Shown here one piece after another: positions 55,492 to 63,090 of a stretch of 64,000 nucleotides of DNA (position 1 is its first letter; every line of letters begins with the position of its first letter). Source of the DNA: Bacillota bacterium. GTDB lineage: Bacteria; Bacillota; Clostridia; Acetivibrionales; DSM-2933. The stretch covers positions 11,898-75,897 of the forward strand of contig JAEYYB010000083.1 of assembly GCA_023430975.1 (NCBI GenBank). The letters run 5' to 3'. The notes below the pieces were generated by a model. That model was not told the origin of the DNA. It ran no database searches and was given only the letters and a program-made list of their open reading frames with translations. The position numbers and the translations under genes are program-made.

Positions 55492-56412
55492 ATGAAGAAG
55501 TTAATTTCAGGTATTACAGCCGCCGCCATGATGCTTACTATATCATCCGGTGCCATAGCTTGCAAAGGAAATTTTCAAGTTAAAAATGCTGCTCCACAAA
55601 AAACAAAAACTCAAGGTGTAAAACTTGATACAAAAGCTACTAAAGATACAAAAGTTACTAAAGCTCTTAATGCACAAACACAGGAGAAGATTAAAGCATT
55701 GAAGGATGCTTATAATAAGGAAGTAGCACCTTTAAACGAAAAGCTAAAAACTGTTAATGCTGATCTAAAAGCTGCTAAAGCAGCAAAACCTGTTGATAAT
55801 GCAAAGGTGAAATCAATAAAAGACCTTATAGCATCGATACAGAAGGAAATCGGTGCTAAGAAGAAGGCTTTGGATGAAGCTATTGATAAGGTTAAATTAG
55901 TAGCTGAATATGGTGCTGATATAGTAGCTAAAATCGATTCTGCAAAAGCAGCCTTTGAAAAGGATGTTGCTCCTTTAAAGGAAAAGCTCACTGCCTTAAA
56001 CAATGATTTGAATGCAGCTCTTAAAGCAACGACTGTTGACAAGGAAAAGGTTAAAAGCATAAAAGACCAAATTAAAACTGTTAACTCTGATATATCGATA
56101 AAGAAGAAGGCACTCGCTTCTTCCATAGATACTATTAAATTAACAGCTAAATTCGGTGCAGATGCTGTAGCTAAGTTAGATGCAGCTAAAGAAACATACA
56201 ATAAGGATGTTGCTGCTGTAAATGAAAAAATCAAAAAAGCAAATGAAGATTTAAAAGCAGCACTAAAAGACAAAACAAAAAATAAAGAAACTATTAAAAC
56301 TATAAATAACCAACTTGGTACTCTCTATAAAGAGCTAAAAGATAAAAAAACAGCTTATGAGGCTTTGGTCAAGAGTATCAAGACTACAGCTACAGCTGCT
56401 AAAAATGCATAA
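55492..56412 (+). CDS. Secreted coiled-coil protein built of three 80-residue repeats
   Basis: 306 residues. Signal peptide ending SGAIAC; the Cys could be a lipobox residue (weak). Three tandem repeats of about 80 residues follow, each with pattern A.KEVAPLNEKL...LKAA..., then VKSIKD and KKKAL, all helical and Lys/Ala-rich. I recognise no family; it looks like an extended cell-surface coiled coil. ATG at 55492 has AAAGGAGAT upstream; the upstream in-frame start at 55462 has none. Two terminators follow. Confidence 0.75.
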   Translation: MKKLISGITAAAMMLTISSGAIACKGNFQVKNAAPQKTKTQGVKLDTKATKDTKVTKALNAQTQEKIKALKDAYNKEVAPLNEKLKTVNADLKAAKAAKPVDNAKVKSIKDLIASIQKEIGAKKKALDEAIDKVKLVAEYGADIVAKIDSAKAAFEKDVAPLKEKLTALNNDLNAALKATTVDKEKVKSIKDQIKTVNSDISIKKKALASSIDTIKLTAKFGADAVAKLDAAKETYNKDVAAVNEKIKKANEDLKAALKDKTKNKETIKTINNQLGTLYKELKDKKTAYEALVKSIKTTATAAKNA

Positions 56413-56449
56413 ATTAAGATTTTGAAGTAAATTTTTATTTGTTAGATGT

Positions 56450-56486
56450 AAAGTACACAAAATTACAAAGTGATTTTGTGTACTTT
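56450..56486 (+). terminator. Long AT-rich hairpin after coiled-coil gene
   Basis: AAAGTACACAAAAT pairs perfectly with ATTTTGTGTACTTT. Confidence 0.65.
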
Positions 56487-56542
56487 ATCATTGTTGCGAG
56501 AAACAGTGGTGTAGAATACACCTTAATTTCCTTGACATAATT

Positions 56543-56579
56543 AAAGAGGATGTTGAGAATGTTCAGCGTCCTCTTTTTT
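56543..56579 (+). terminator. Rho-independent terminator
   Basis: AAAGAGGATGTTGA pairs with TTCAGCGTCCTCTTT (G-T wobbles), ending TTTTTT. Confidence 0.75.
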
Positions 56580-56714
56580 GACTTTATTTTAGCACTTTTA
56601 ATAAATAGATACCGGACTAAATATGTTACGAAAAAGATTTTACATTACTTAAACATAAAATAATTACTTTTAAGAAAATGATATATGTTAAAATATAACT
56701 ATATTTTAATTGTT

Positions 56715-56817
56715 TAGATTAAAAGTGATTAATCTATTACATTTGTCTTAAGCAAATCCCGTTGAACCGTTCGTTATTTGCTCCGCCAAATGTAAGATTA
56801 TTAACACTTTTAATATA
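56715..56817 (+). repeat. Palindromic repeat, family 1, copy 10 (subfamily A)
   Basis: Ends TAGATTAAAAGTG and CACTTTTAATATA; interior CAAATCCCGTTGAACCGTTC. It lies 48 bases before the BNR-dockerin start. About 95 bases upstream, 56621-56645 resembles a fragment of repeat family 2. Confidence 0.93.
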
Positions 56818-56865
56818 GATATGACTAATCAATTTTTATTCAGTTTATTCTTAGGAGGAGTAATG

Positions 56866-58785
56866 ATGAACAATAAAAAAGGCATATTCAGTTTATTGTG
56901 TATTACCGCAATACTATTTATTTTCGGTTCTATTACTTATGTCAATGCAGAAGGACAAGGATATAAAGTTTCAGGATATGTAAATTGCTATAATAATGCA
57001 TCAAGCAGCAGCCCTATTGCCGGAACAAAAATAGAGATAGCAGGAACGGTCTTGTTTTCTTTAAGTGATGAAAATGGTTTCTTTTCTATTTCAGGTATTC
57101 CTGCAAATTCAAACGGCTATGTGATTAAGTTTTCAAAGGCAGGGTACTTGCTTCGGTCTACGCAAAACTTATTGGTAAACAGTGATTTGCAGATTGAAAC
57201 CAAAGACACTCCCGTATACCTTTGGCCGGGAGATTTTAATAGTGACAATTCAATCAATATGTCTGATATAATACTGATGGCACAGGTTTTCAATGCTGTG
57301 AAGGGTGATTTGAAGTATAATGCTGATTTTGATTTAAATCAGGATAATGTTGTCAATATGACTGACCTGGTGCTTATAGCTACCAACTTTAACAGGGTCT
57401 CATCCGAATATCCTACTGTCAAATTTAGTTATGTAACATCAAAGCCATCTTATACACCAACATACACACCAACATACACACCAACATACACACCAACAAT
57501 AGTAAATGTTATACCATCTGTTACCAAAACTGAGGATTCACTTATGACCTATTCCGGACTCACAACAGTTTCATACGGAGGATATCTTAATGGGGAGTCA
57601 TTCCAGCAGGATGGAATTGTTTCCTATAATGGATACCAGTATTCGGCTTTCTGGAATACAAACAAGCATGTTGTAATGTGCAGAAGAAAGCTGCCGAACG
57701 GAGAGTGGGCAAAGTTTGAATTTACAGATTATCCACTATCAGCACAGGATGCTCATAACACCATATCCATCGGAATTTGCCCTCAGGATGGTACTATGCA
57801 TCTTGCCTTTGACCATCACGGCAATGACCTTCATTACCGTGTGTCCACAGCTGGTCTTGTTACAAATCCAGAAAAATTCGCATGGAATGCTTCGAATTTT
57901 GGAGTAGTCACCAGCAATCTTGTAGGAAATAATAAAATTTCACTGGTTACGTATCCAAGGTTTATCACAGAACCTTCCAATAAACTGCTCTTCGAATACA
58001 GATATGGAGAAAGCGGCAGCGGGGATCAGTACCTACTGGAATATGACGGTTCAACAAAAAAATGGACTTCACTTGGAAAATACATTGACGGAATTTCACA
58101 AAACAATAATGCGTATGCTCATGGCATAAACTATGATAAAAACGGCAGGCTGCATGAAACCTGGTGTTGGCGTGAAACTCCTGATGCAACCACAAATCAT
58201 GATTTAATGTATATTTACAGTGATGACAATGGCCGTACCTGGAAGAATAACGCTGGAACAATTGTGGCAGTTACAGGTTCCAGTTCTGTAAATAAAAATA
58301 CAGCTGGTGTGAAGGTTTGGACAATCAACCAGAACAGGGGACTTATTAACCAGGAGGCACAAATGGTTGATAACAATGGAAATATACATGTTCTTTTATC
58401 CCATTTGCCTGATTCAATGTCGGATAATTCTAATTTTACCAATGCAAGAAAAAGCACAGTTTACTTCCATTATTGGAGAGATTCAAGCGGCATATGGCAC
58501 AGAACCAACACAGGATTTCCTTCTGTTTTGAATTTCAGAGGCAAGCTGGCTTTTTCAAAATCCAATAACATTTATGCAATTTTGCCTAACCTTCGTATTG
58601 CGGCAGCATCCGATTCTTCTAACTGGAGTGACTGGAAAATAATTAATACTGAGTATCAGGATAAGTTCTTTTCAGACCCACTTGTAGATTACGGAAGGCT
58701 TAAGGCAGAAGAGAATACATTGACATTGTTCTGTCCGAAACCAAGTTCACCAAATATATATAATTTAACTTTTAAATTGAATTAA
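56866..58785 (+). CDS. Cellulosomal BNR-repeat (BNR_4-like propeller) protein with N-terminal dockerin
   Basis: 639 residues. Signal peptide about 1-26, carboxypeptidase-regulatory-like module (about 28-115), dockerin (about 122-185; INMSDIILMAQ and VNMTDLVLIA), a TYTPTYTP linker, then a beta-propeller-like domain of about 430 residues (YSDDNGRTW Asp-box; HNTISIGICPQDGTMHLAFDH). The latter resembles BNR_4 proteins, some of which are polysaccharide lyases or rhamnosidase-like enzymes. The substrate is unknown, but the dockerin places it on the cellulosome. ATG 56866 chosen for its distance to AGGAGG. Confidence 0.82.
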   Translation: MNNKKGIFSLLCITAILFIFGSITYVNAEGQGYKVSGYVNCYNNASSSSPIAGTKIEIAGTVLFSLSDENGFFSISGIPANSNGYVIKFSKAGYLLRSTQNLLVNSDLQIETKDTPVYLWPGDFNSDNSINMSDIILMAQVFNAVKGDLKYNADFDLNQDNVVNMTDLVLIATNFNRVSSEYPTVKFSYVTSKPSYTPTYTPTYTPTYTPTIVNVIPSVTKTEDSLMTYSGLTTVSYGGYLNGESFQQDGIVSYNGYQYSAFWNTNKHVVMCRRKLPNGEWAKFEFTDYPLSAQDAHNTISIGICPQDGTMHLAFDHHGNDLHYRVSTAGLVTNPEKFAWNASNFGVVTSNLVGNNKISLVTYPRFITEPSNKLLFEYRYGESGSGDQYLLEYDGSTKKWTSLGKYIDGISQNNNAYAHGINYDKNGRLHETWCWRETPDATTNHDLMYIYSDDNGRTWKNNAGTIVAVTGSSSVNKNTAGVKVWTINQNRGLINQEAQMVDNNGNIHVLLSHLPDSMSDNSNFTNARKSTVYFHYWRDSSGIWHRTNTGFPSVLNFRGKLAFSKSNNIYAILPNLRIAAASDSSNWSDWKIINTEYQDKFFSDPLVDYGRLKAEENTLTLFCPKPSSPNIYNLTFKLN

Positions 58786-58854
58786 TGAATGTAATCTAAG
58801 TTGAAGAGTCTGTATTTACATTATAAATATATAAGAAATGGATAGGAATAAGTT

Positions 58855-59175
58855 ATGAGAAAGATGGTAAGATATCTTTTTGTATCGGTAATTGCCGTAA
58901 TACTGTTTATAGGATTAGGTTATATTACATACTCTGCCATGGGGAAGCCGTTTCCTGCATTAGGCTTTTCAGGCGGCGAATATGAAGAATATTATGGAAT
59001 CGGATTTACTGTTGAAAAGTGGTACCCTCTAATGAAGGTCGGAGAAGAGTATACTGGAAGAACTAAGCAGTTTAGTTTTAACTACAAAACATTTGCCATT
59101 GGTATAGTTTTTTTTCTTGCTATTCAGTGGATAATAATGCTTTTAACGAATAAACTCAGACGAATTAAATCATAA
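58855..59175 (+). CDS. Small membrane protein with two TM segments
   Basis: 106 residues with TM segments at about 7-28 and 80-98 and an outer loop rich in Gly, Glu and Tyr (GGEYEEYYGIG). No family recognised. Only 69 bases after the BNR-dockerin gene on the same strand. Confidence 0.6.
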   Translation: MRKMVRYLFVSVIAVILFIGLGYITYSAMGKPFPALGFSGGEYEEYYGIGFTVEKWYPLMKVGEEYTGRTKQFSFNYKTFAIGIVFFLAIQWIIMLLTNKLRRIKS

Positions 59176-59246
59176 AATATTTAAAATGCAATTGTATTTT
59201 ATTTAAAGTATATTTTTTATTGTAATCATTATTAAAAAGATATATA

Positions 59247-59288
59247 ATTAAACCAATACGAACAGATGTTTGGGTGTGTTGGTTTAAT
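59247..59288 (+). promoter_or_regulatory. Palindrome upstream of the recombinase
   Basis: ATTAAACCAATAC pairs with GTGTTGGTTTAAT (one wobble) around 16 bases, ending 26 bases before the recombinase start. It may be an operator or terminator; there is no T-run. Confidence 0.5.
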
Positions 59289-59314
59289 TATAATGAGATG
59301 TAGGTGTTAGTTTT

Positions 59315-60364
59315 ATGGTATTTGTAAAAAATTATTCTGAACTTCTATTATCAGTAAAATTTCTCTATTCTATAGAAAATATTGAAAAAATTAAAAAAGT
59401 TAATGGACGAAAATGGGTACAATCTGATAAAATTTGGTGTATACCCAAAAATAATAATTCTATTAAAAAATTAGTAAGTCTTTTTGGTAAGGATAAAATC
59501 GTTTTCTGTGATGGTTTTATGGAAGATTACGTAGAAAGCATGATTTGTGCAGTAAAAAATGAACTGAGATTAAGAAATTATAGCCCAAAAACTCAAAAGG
59601 CTTATTTAGCTCATATAAAAAGGTTTTTATTGTATTGTAGTAAAAGTTTTGAAAATATAGTTAAAGATGATATTCAGAAGTATTTACTAAAACAAATTGA
59701 TGAAGAAAAATCTTCTGTATATGTTGACCAAACCATAAGTGCATTAAGATTTTTATTTGTTGACGTATATAAGTCACATGATTTTGAATTTGATATAAGC
59801 CGTCCTAAAAGGGAACAAAAACTTCCAAGAGTTCTAAATAAGGACGAAGTATGCAGAATAATTGAATCAATTGATAATCTGAAACATAGGACTATTATAA
59901 TGCTTATTTATTCGGCAGGTTTGAGAGTGAGTGAAGCTGCAAGGCTTAAAATTGAGGATATTGATTATATAAGAAATATGATTCATGTAAGAAATGCAAA
60001 AGGCAACAAAGACAGATATACTGTTTTATCGAAAAAAATATTAGAAGTACTTAAACTATACTTAAAGGTGTATAAACCCGAGAGTTGGCTGTTCCAAGGG
60101 CAAAATAGGGAGTATCACATTACTGAGAGAACAATTCAGAAGATTTTTGAGGAAGCTGTTTTTAAATCAGGTATAAAGAAGAAGGCAACCGTACATACAT
60201 TAAGGCATTCTTTTGCTACACACTTGCTTGAGAGCGGAACTGACCTGCGATATATTCAGGAACTACTTGGACACGAAAATTCATCGACTACCGAAATATA
60301 TACACATGTGAGTGAAAAGTGTATTGGAAGGATTAAAAGTCCATTAGATGAGTTGTTTATATAG
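59315..60364 (+). CDS. Tyrosine recombinase, Xer/IntI-like, with N-terminal HARP-like domain
   Basis: 349 residues. An N-terminal domain of about 65 residues (IEKIKKVNGRKWVQSDKIW) resembles HARP-type modules found in some integrases. The core-binding domain follows (LRNYSPKTQKAYLAHIKRFL, about 85-104), as in Xer and integron integrases. Catalytic residues are R204, K232, H294, R297, H320 and nucleophile Y329. The C-terminus GRIKSPLDELFI resembles the SPLD end of IntI and related recombinases. The extra helix insertion specific to IntI before the HxxR box is not seen. It precedes an array of ORFs and structured spacers on the same strand, so it probably acts on those spacers. Confidence 0.9.
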   Translation: MVFVKNYSELLLSVKFLYSIENIEKIKKVNGRKWVQSDKIWCIPKNNNSIKKLVSLFGKDKIVFCDGFMEDYVESMICAVKNELRLRNYSPKTQKAYLAHIKRFLLYCSKSFENIVKDDIQKYLLKQIDEEKSSVYVDQTISALRFLFVDVYKSHDFEFDISRPKREQKLPRVLNKDEVCRIIESIDNLKHRTIIMLIYSAGLRVSEAARLKIEDIDYIRNMIHVRNAKGNKDRYTVLSKKILEVLKLYLKVYKPESWLFQGQNREYHITERTIQKIFEEAVFKSGIKKKATVHTLRHSFATHLLESGTDLRYIQELLGHENSSTTEIYTHVSEKCIGRIKSPLDELFI

Positions 60365-60418
60365 CTCGCATTTGCGAACAAAGATTCGTCTATGCAAAAG
60401 TGATTATAGATATACGAA

Positions 60419-60505
60419 ATTTGTTACGTAAATGCAGTTGATATACGTAACCACACGCTTGCCGGGCCATCCATGGCCCGGGTTTGCTAGGGATAGGCTT
60501 TGAAG
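60419..60505 (+). repeat. attI-like element: 3' half of the cassette spacer
   Basis: GTTACGTA/TACGTAAC palindrome (60423-60451), then hairpin CCGGGCCA-TCCA-TGGCCCGG (60462-60481) and tail GGTTTGCTAGGGATAGGC...TTTGAAG. The hairpin and tail match the 3' ends of the three full spacers; their 5' part is absent. Confidence 0.75.
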
Positions 60506-60588
60506 TGTTTATATGAGTATAGATAGGTGTAAATCATTAGTTAAGGATATATAGATTAAATTAAAAATTAAAATGGGGAGTGAAAAGT

Positions 60589-61506
60589 ATGAATTATAGC
60601 TGGGTTCCGATGATTGGTGAGTTTAAAGAAGAAAGCTCAAGTATTTCATTTTTAGGACAAGTCAAAGAAGAAGAAGGTATGAAACATAGCACTACAGGTC
60701 ATTTACTGTTCAATAAAAAGTTTAATAATGGATGCATAACGGCGGAGATTTCTTTTGAAGATATTGTTAGCGAAACAGGTTGCCAAATAATTGTTTATTA
60801 CGAGAGAGAGGATTCAAAACTTAAAATGGTTACAGCGGGAATTGGACCATTTGGCATGTTTGTAATTCAAACTTTTGATGAAAACGGATGGAAAGTATTA
60901 GCCGTAACAGGAGATATTAAAAATCTAGTAAAGGATTTTCACTACAAGCTTAAAGTATATTTACGTGGGTCAACTTTATATTTAAATGTTAATGATGTAG
61001 ATATAATTTCAAGTACTATTCCTTTTTATTTTCAACAAAGTCAAGTAGGGATTTGGTGTCAAAACTCAGGAAAAATAAATATATATAATTTTGATGTAGA
61101 TACGCAGAAACCAAAAGCATTTATTGTAATGCAGTTTTCAGCACAATATAATGAACTTTATGAAAAGGTTATTAAAAGGGTATGTGAAGAAAAGGAATTT
61201 GATATCGAGTGTATTCGTGCAGATGAGTCATATGATACAGGAATGATTATACTTGATATTATAAATAGAATTAAGGAGTCAAAAATAATAATAGCTGAAA
61301 TTTCACCACAAAACCCAAATGTTTACTATGAAGTAGGTTATTCTCATGCGTTGAACAAACCTACAATCTTAATTGCAGAAAAAGGTACAAAGCTACCATT
61401 TGATTTATCTCCATTTAGAGTTTTAATGTATGAAAATAGTATTAGTGGAAAAGAAAGAATTGAAGAGTCCTTAAGAAAGCATTTGAGAGAAATAATGTTT
61501 AAATAA
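60589..61506 (+). CDS. Jelly-roll plus TIR/deoxyribosyltransferase-like protein (first cassette ORF)
   Basis: 305 residues. The N-terminal part (about 5-178) looks like a concanavalin/LamG or DUF1080-type jelly roll (FNNGCITAEISFEDI; YFQQSQVGIWCQNSGKINIY). The C-terminal part (about 182-300) starts KAFIVMQFSAQYNELYEKV and contains IRADESYDTGMIILDIINRI, then IIAEISPQNPNVYYEVGYSH and LPFDLSPFRVLMY. That matches TIR-related nucleoside-deoxyribosyltransferase-like domains, known as effectors in several anti-phage systems. Defence function is inferred. ATG 60589 has GGGGAG ten bases upstream; GTG 60580 is too close. Confidence 0.75.
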   Translation: MNYSWVPMIGEFKEESSSISFLGQVKEEEGMKHSTTGHLLFNKKFNNGCITAEISFEDIVSETGCQIIVYYEREDSKLKMVTAGIGPFGMFVIQTFDENGWKVLAVTGDIKNLVKDFHYKLKVYLRGSTLYLNVNDVDIISSTIPFYFQQSQVGIWCQNSGKINIYNFDVDTQKPKAFIVMQFSAQYNELYEKVIKRVCEEKEFDIECIRADESYDTGMIILDIINRIKESKIIIAEISPQNPNVYYEVGYSHALNKPTILIAEKGTKLPFDLSPFRVLMYENSISGKERIEESLRKHLREIMFK

Positions 61507-61528
61507 AATTGATTGGGCTTTTTTAAGG

Positions 61529-61798
61529 GGAGCTCGTCCTGAGCTCCTCTGATACACGGGGCGTGTGGCTACGCATATCAACAGATTCACACAAGGGCTC
61601 GTAAGAAAGAGCATGAAGCAGTCCTCTGAAGCATGAACATGAAGAAAGACTCGCCACATTCCTTCGCCGACGCAAGCGTGCCATAGTAGAAGGGCTCTGT
61701 GGGTCCGGCTCAGGAACGTCGTGAATCAAAAACGATATATGGAATTCCCTGCGTTCCGACGCGTCCTGCGTCGGGTTTGATAGGGTAAGGCTTTGAAG
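61529..61798 (+). repeat. Cassette spacer 1 (attC-like structured element)
   Basis: 5' hairpin GGAGCTC-GTCCT-GAGCTCC (61529-61547), GGGGC and ATATCA blocks, the block GAAGGGCTCTGTGGGTCCGG ending CTCA (61689-61712), 3' hairpin CCGACGC-GTCCT-GCGTCGG (61756-61774) and tail GGTTTGATAGGGTAAGGC...TTTGAAG. Much more GC-rich than its surroundings. Contains no credible gene. Confidence 0.8.
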
Positions 61799-61831
61799 AT
61801 TTCTTTTAGATATGAGAAGGAATGATTAATT

Positions 61832-62278
61832 ATGATTGAAATAAAAATAGAACATTTTATTACAAACGATATTAGTGTTAGCTGGGACAATTGCATGAAA
61901 GAATGGCGTAAGGTTGGGAGAATAGAAGATTTCCTAAGATGTGAGCGAAGGCCAAAGTATCTTGATAGTCCATTAGGTAAAAAACTAGGCAAGAAATTTG
62001 CAGAAGTGTTTAGAGATCAATTTGGATTTGTTATTGGGAAACTTTATTCAAACGACAAAGTAGAATATTTGTGTGCATTTGAGTGCTTAGAGTATATGAG
62101 TTGGAATTTTTATAGTGATTTTTTAGATGTACCTGAAGAAATTTATAATATTAAACTTCCATTACCTGAAAAAATAATGGATGAGATAGGTGGAGATCTC
62201 GATGCAGAAGGTTTTAAAGGTAATTTGATTGGAGAATTTATAAAGTATATTACCTTAACTCAGCTTGAGGATGAATAG
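61832..62278 (+). CDS. Second cassette ORF, hypothetical protein
   Basis: 148 residues, soluble, acidic C-terminus (LTQLEDE). I recognise no family. Features: WDNCMKEWRKVGRIEDFLRC early and EYLCAFECLEYMSWNFYSDF in the middle. AAGGAA ten bases before the ATG and normal codon use support translation. It sits between two structured spacers on the recombinase strand. Confidence 0.65.
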   Translation: MIEIKIEHFITNDISVSWDNCMKEWRKVGRIEDFLRCERRPKYLDSPLGKKLGKKFAEVFRDQFGFVIGKLYSNDKVEYLCAFECLEYMSWNFYSDFLDVPEEIYNIKLPLPEKIMDEIGGDLDAEGFKGNLIGEFIKYITLTQLEDE

Positions 62279-62337
62279 TTATATTACTTAAGTGCATTTG
62301 AATAATGAATTTAACATATCTACAGTTTACCTAAAGG

Positions 62338-62613
62338 CTTGACCATCCGTGGTCAAGTCTGGCTTCGCGGGGCAGGGAACTCCACATATCAAAGCGTATT
62401 CGCAAGGGTGCGGAGTAGAAAACGCATGAAGAAGGGCTTTGAGGGTCATCCCATGAAGCATGCCGCACCGCAGCTCTTCACCGGTGCAAGCACACCGAAG
62501 AAGAAAGGCTTTGCGGGTCCGGTTCAGAGCCGCCGCATACGCAAGACGTTCTCTGGAAATCGCATGCAAAGACTGCCGCATCCAGCGGCAGATTTTATAG
62601 CAGGGCTTTGTAG
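62338..62613 (+). repeat. Cassette spacer 2 (attC-like structured element)
   Basis: 5' hairpin CTTGACCA-TCCG-TGGTCAAG (62338-62357), then CTTCGCGGGGCA and ATATCA. The GAAGGGCTTTGAGGGTC block occurs at 62431 and again in the canonical place (62503-62526). 3' hairpin CTGCCGC-ATCCA-GCGGCAG (62573-62591) and tail GATTTTATAGCAGGGC...TTTGTAG. Confidence 0.8.
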
Positions 62614-62648
62614 TAGTTTAATATTAGTGAGGATAAAAGGAATATGTT

Positions 62649-63086
62649 ATGAATGGAAAAATGAAAGTAAGTTATTTTCCTGGCTGGGAAAATGAATGTA
62701 CAATGATAGTTTTTTCTGGGAATACAAATCTTATTAAAAAGCTACAAAGCATATTTTATAATTTGTCAAAAGGTTTGATTGATGAAGTTAGAATTGATAA
62801 ATTAGATTTTATCGAAGCATATTCTAAAATTGAAATAACAGCTAAAATAGTAACAGAAGAATCATTTGTTATTACTAATTCAAATGAGAACATTTTTTAT
62901 TGGGGAGCGAAAAAAAGTGATTGGGATGATTATGCTTGGTGGATTTCATGTTTTGAAAAAAATAATGGTAATCAATGCGGTCATCAGTATTTAGAAACAC
63001 AAAAATATGATAAAATTCAAATAATGGTATCAAAAGATGAGTATTCTGATGAGTGGTGGGAGAAATACACTAAGTTGGTTTTGTAA
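62649..63086 (+). CDS. Third cassette ORF, hypothetical protein
   Basis: 145 residues, soluble, Trp-rich C-terminal half (YWGAKKSDWDDYAWWISCFE; SDEWWEKYTKLVL). No family recognised; size and composition recall immunity-type or cassette-borne hypothetical proteins. AAAGG eight bases before the ATG. Its stop codon lies five bases before the next spacer's 5' hairpin. Confidence 0.65.
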   Translation: MNGKMKVSYFPGWENECTMIVFSGNTNLIKKLQSIFYNLSKGLIDEVRIDKLDFIEAYSKIEITAKIVTEESFVITNSNENIFYWGAKKSDWDDYAWWISCFEKNNGNQCGHQYLETQKYDKIQIMVSKDEYSDEWWEKYTKLVL

Positions 63087-63090
63087 GGCC

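Noticed and set aside
55710..56273. 187-residue ORF antisense to the coiled-coil protein, and similar long antisense frames inside the MCP, PAS kinase and GH9 genes
   Set aside because: They are complements of strongly supported genes with family-typical sequence and have no ribosome sites.
60423..60451. Classic integron core sites (GTTRRRY / RYYYAAC) at the half-element
   Set aside because: The palindrome GTTACGTA/TACGTAAC and the tail GTTTGCT do not fit the consensus, so a canonical attI is not claimed.
62339..62695. 118-residue open frame across cassette spacer 2, and similar frames in spacers 1 and 3 on both strands
   Set aside because: They run through conserved hairpins, have Arg/Gly-rich composition caused by high GC, and lack ribosome sites.
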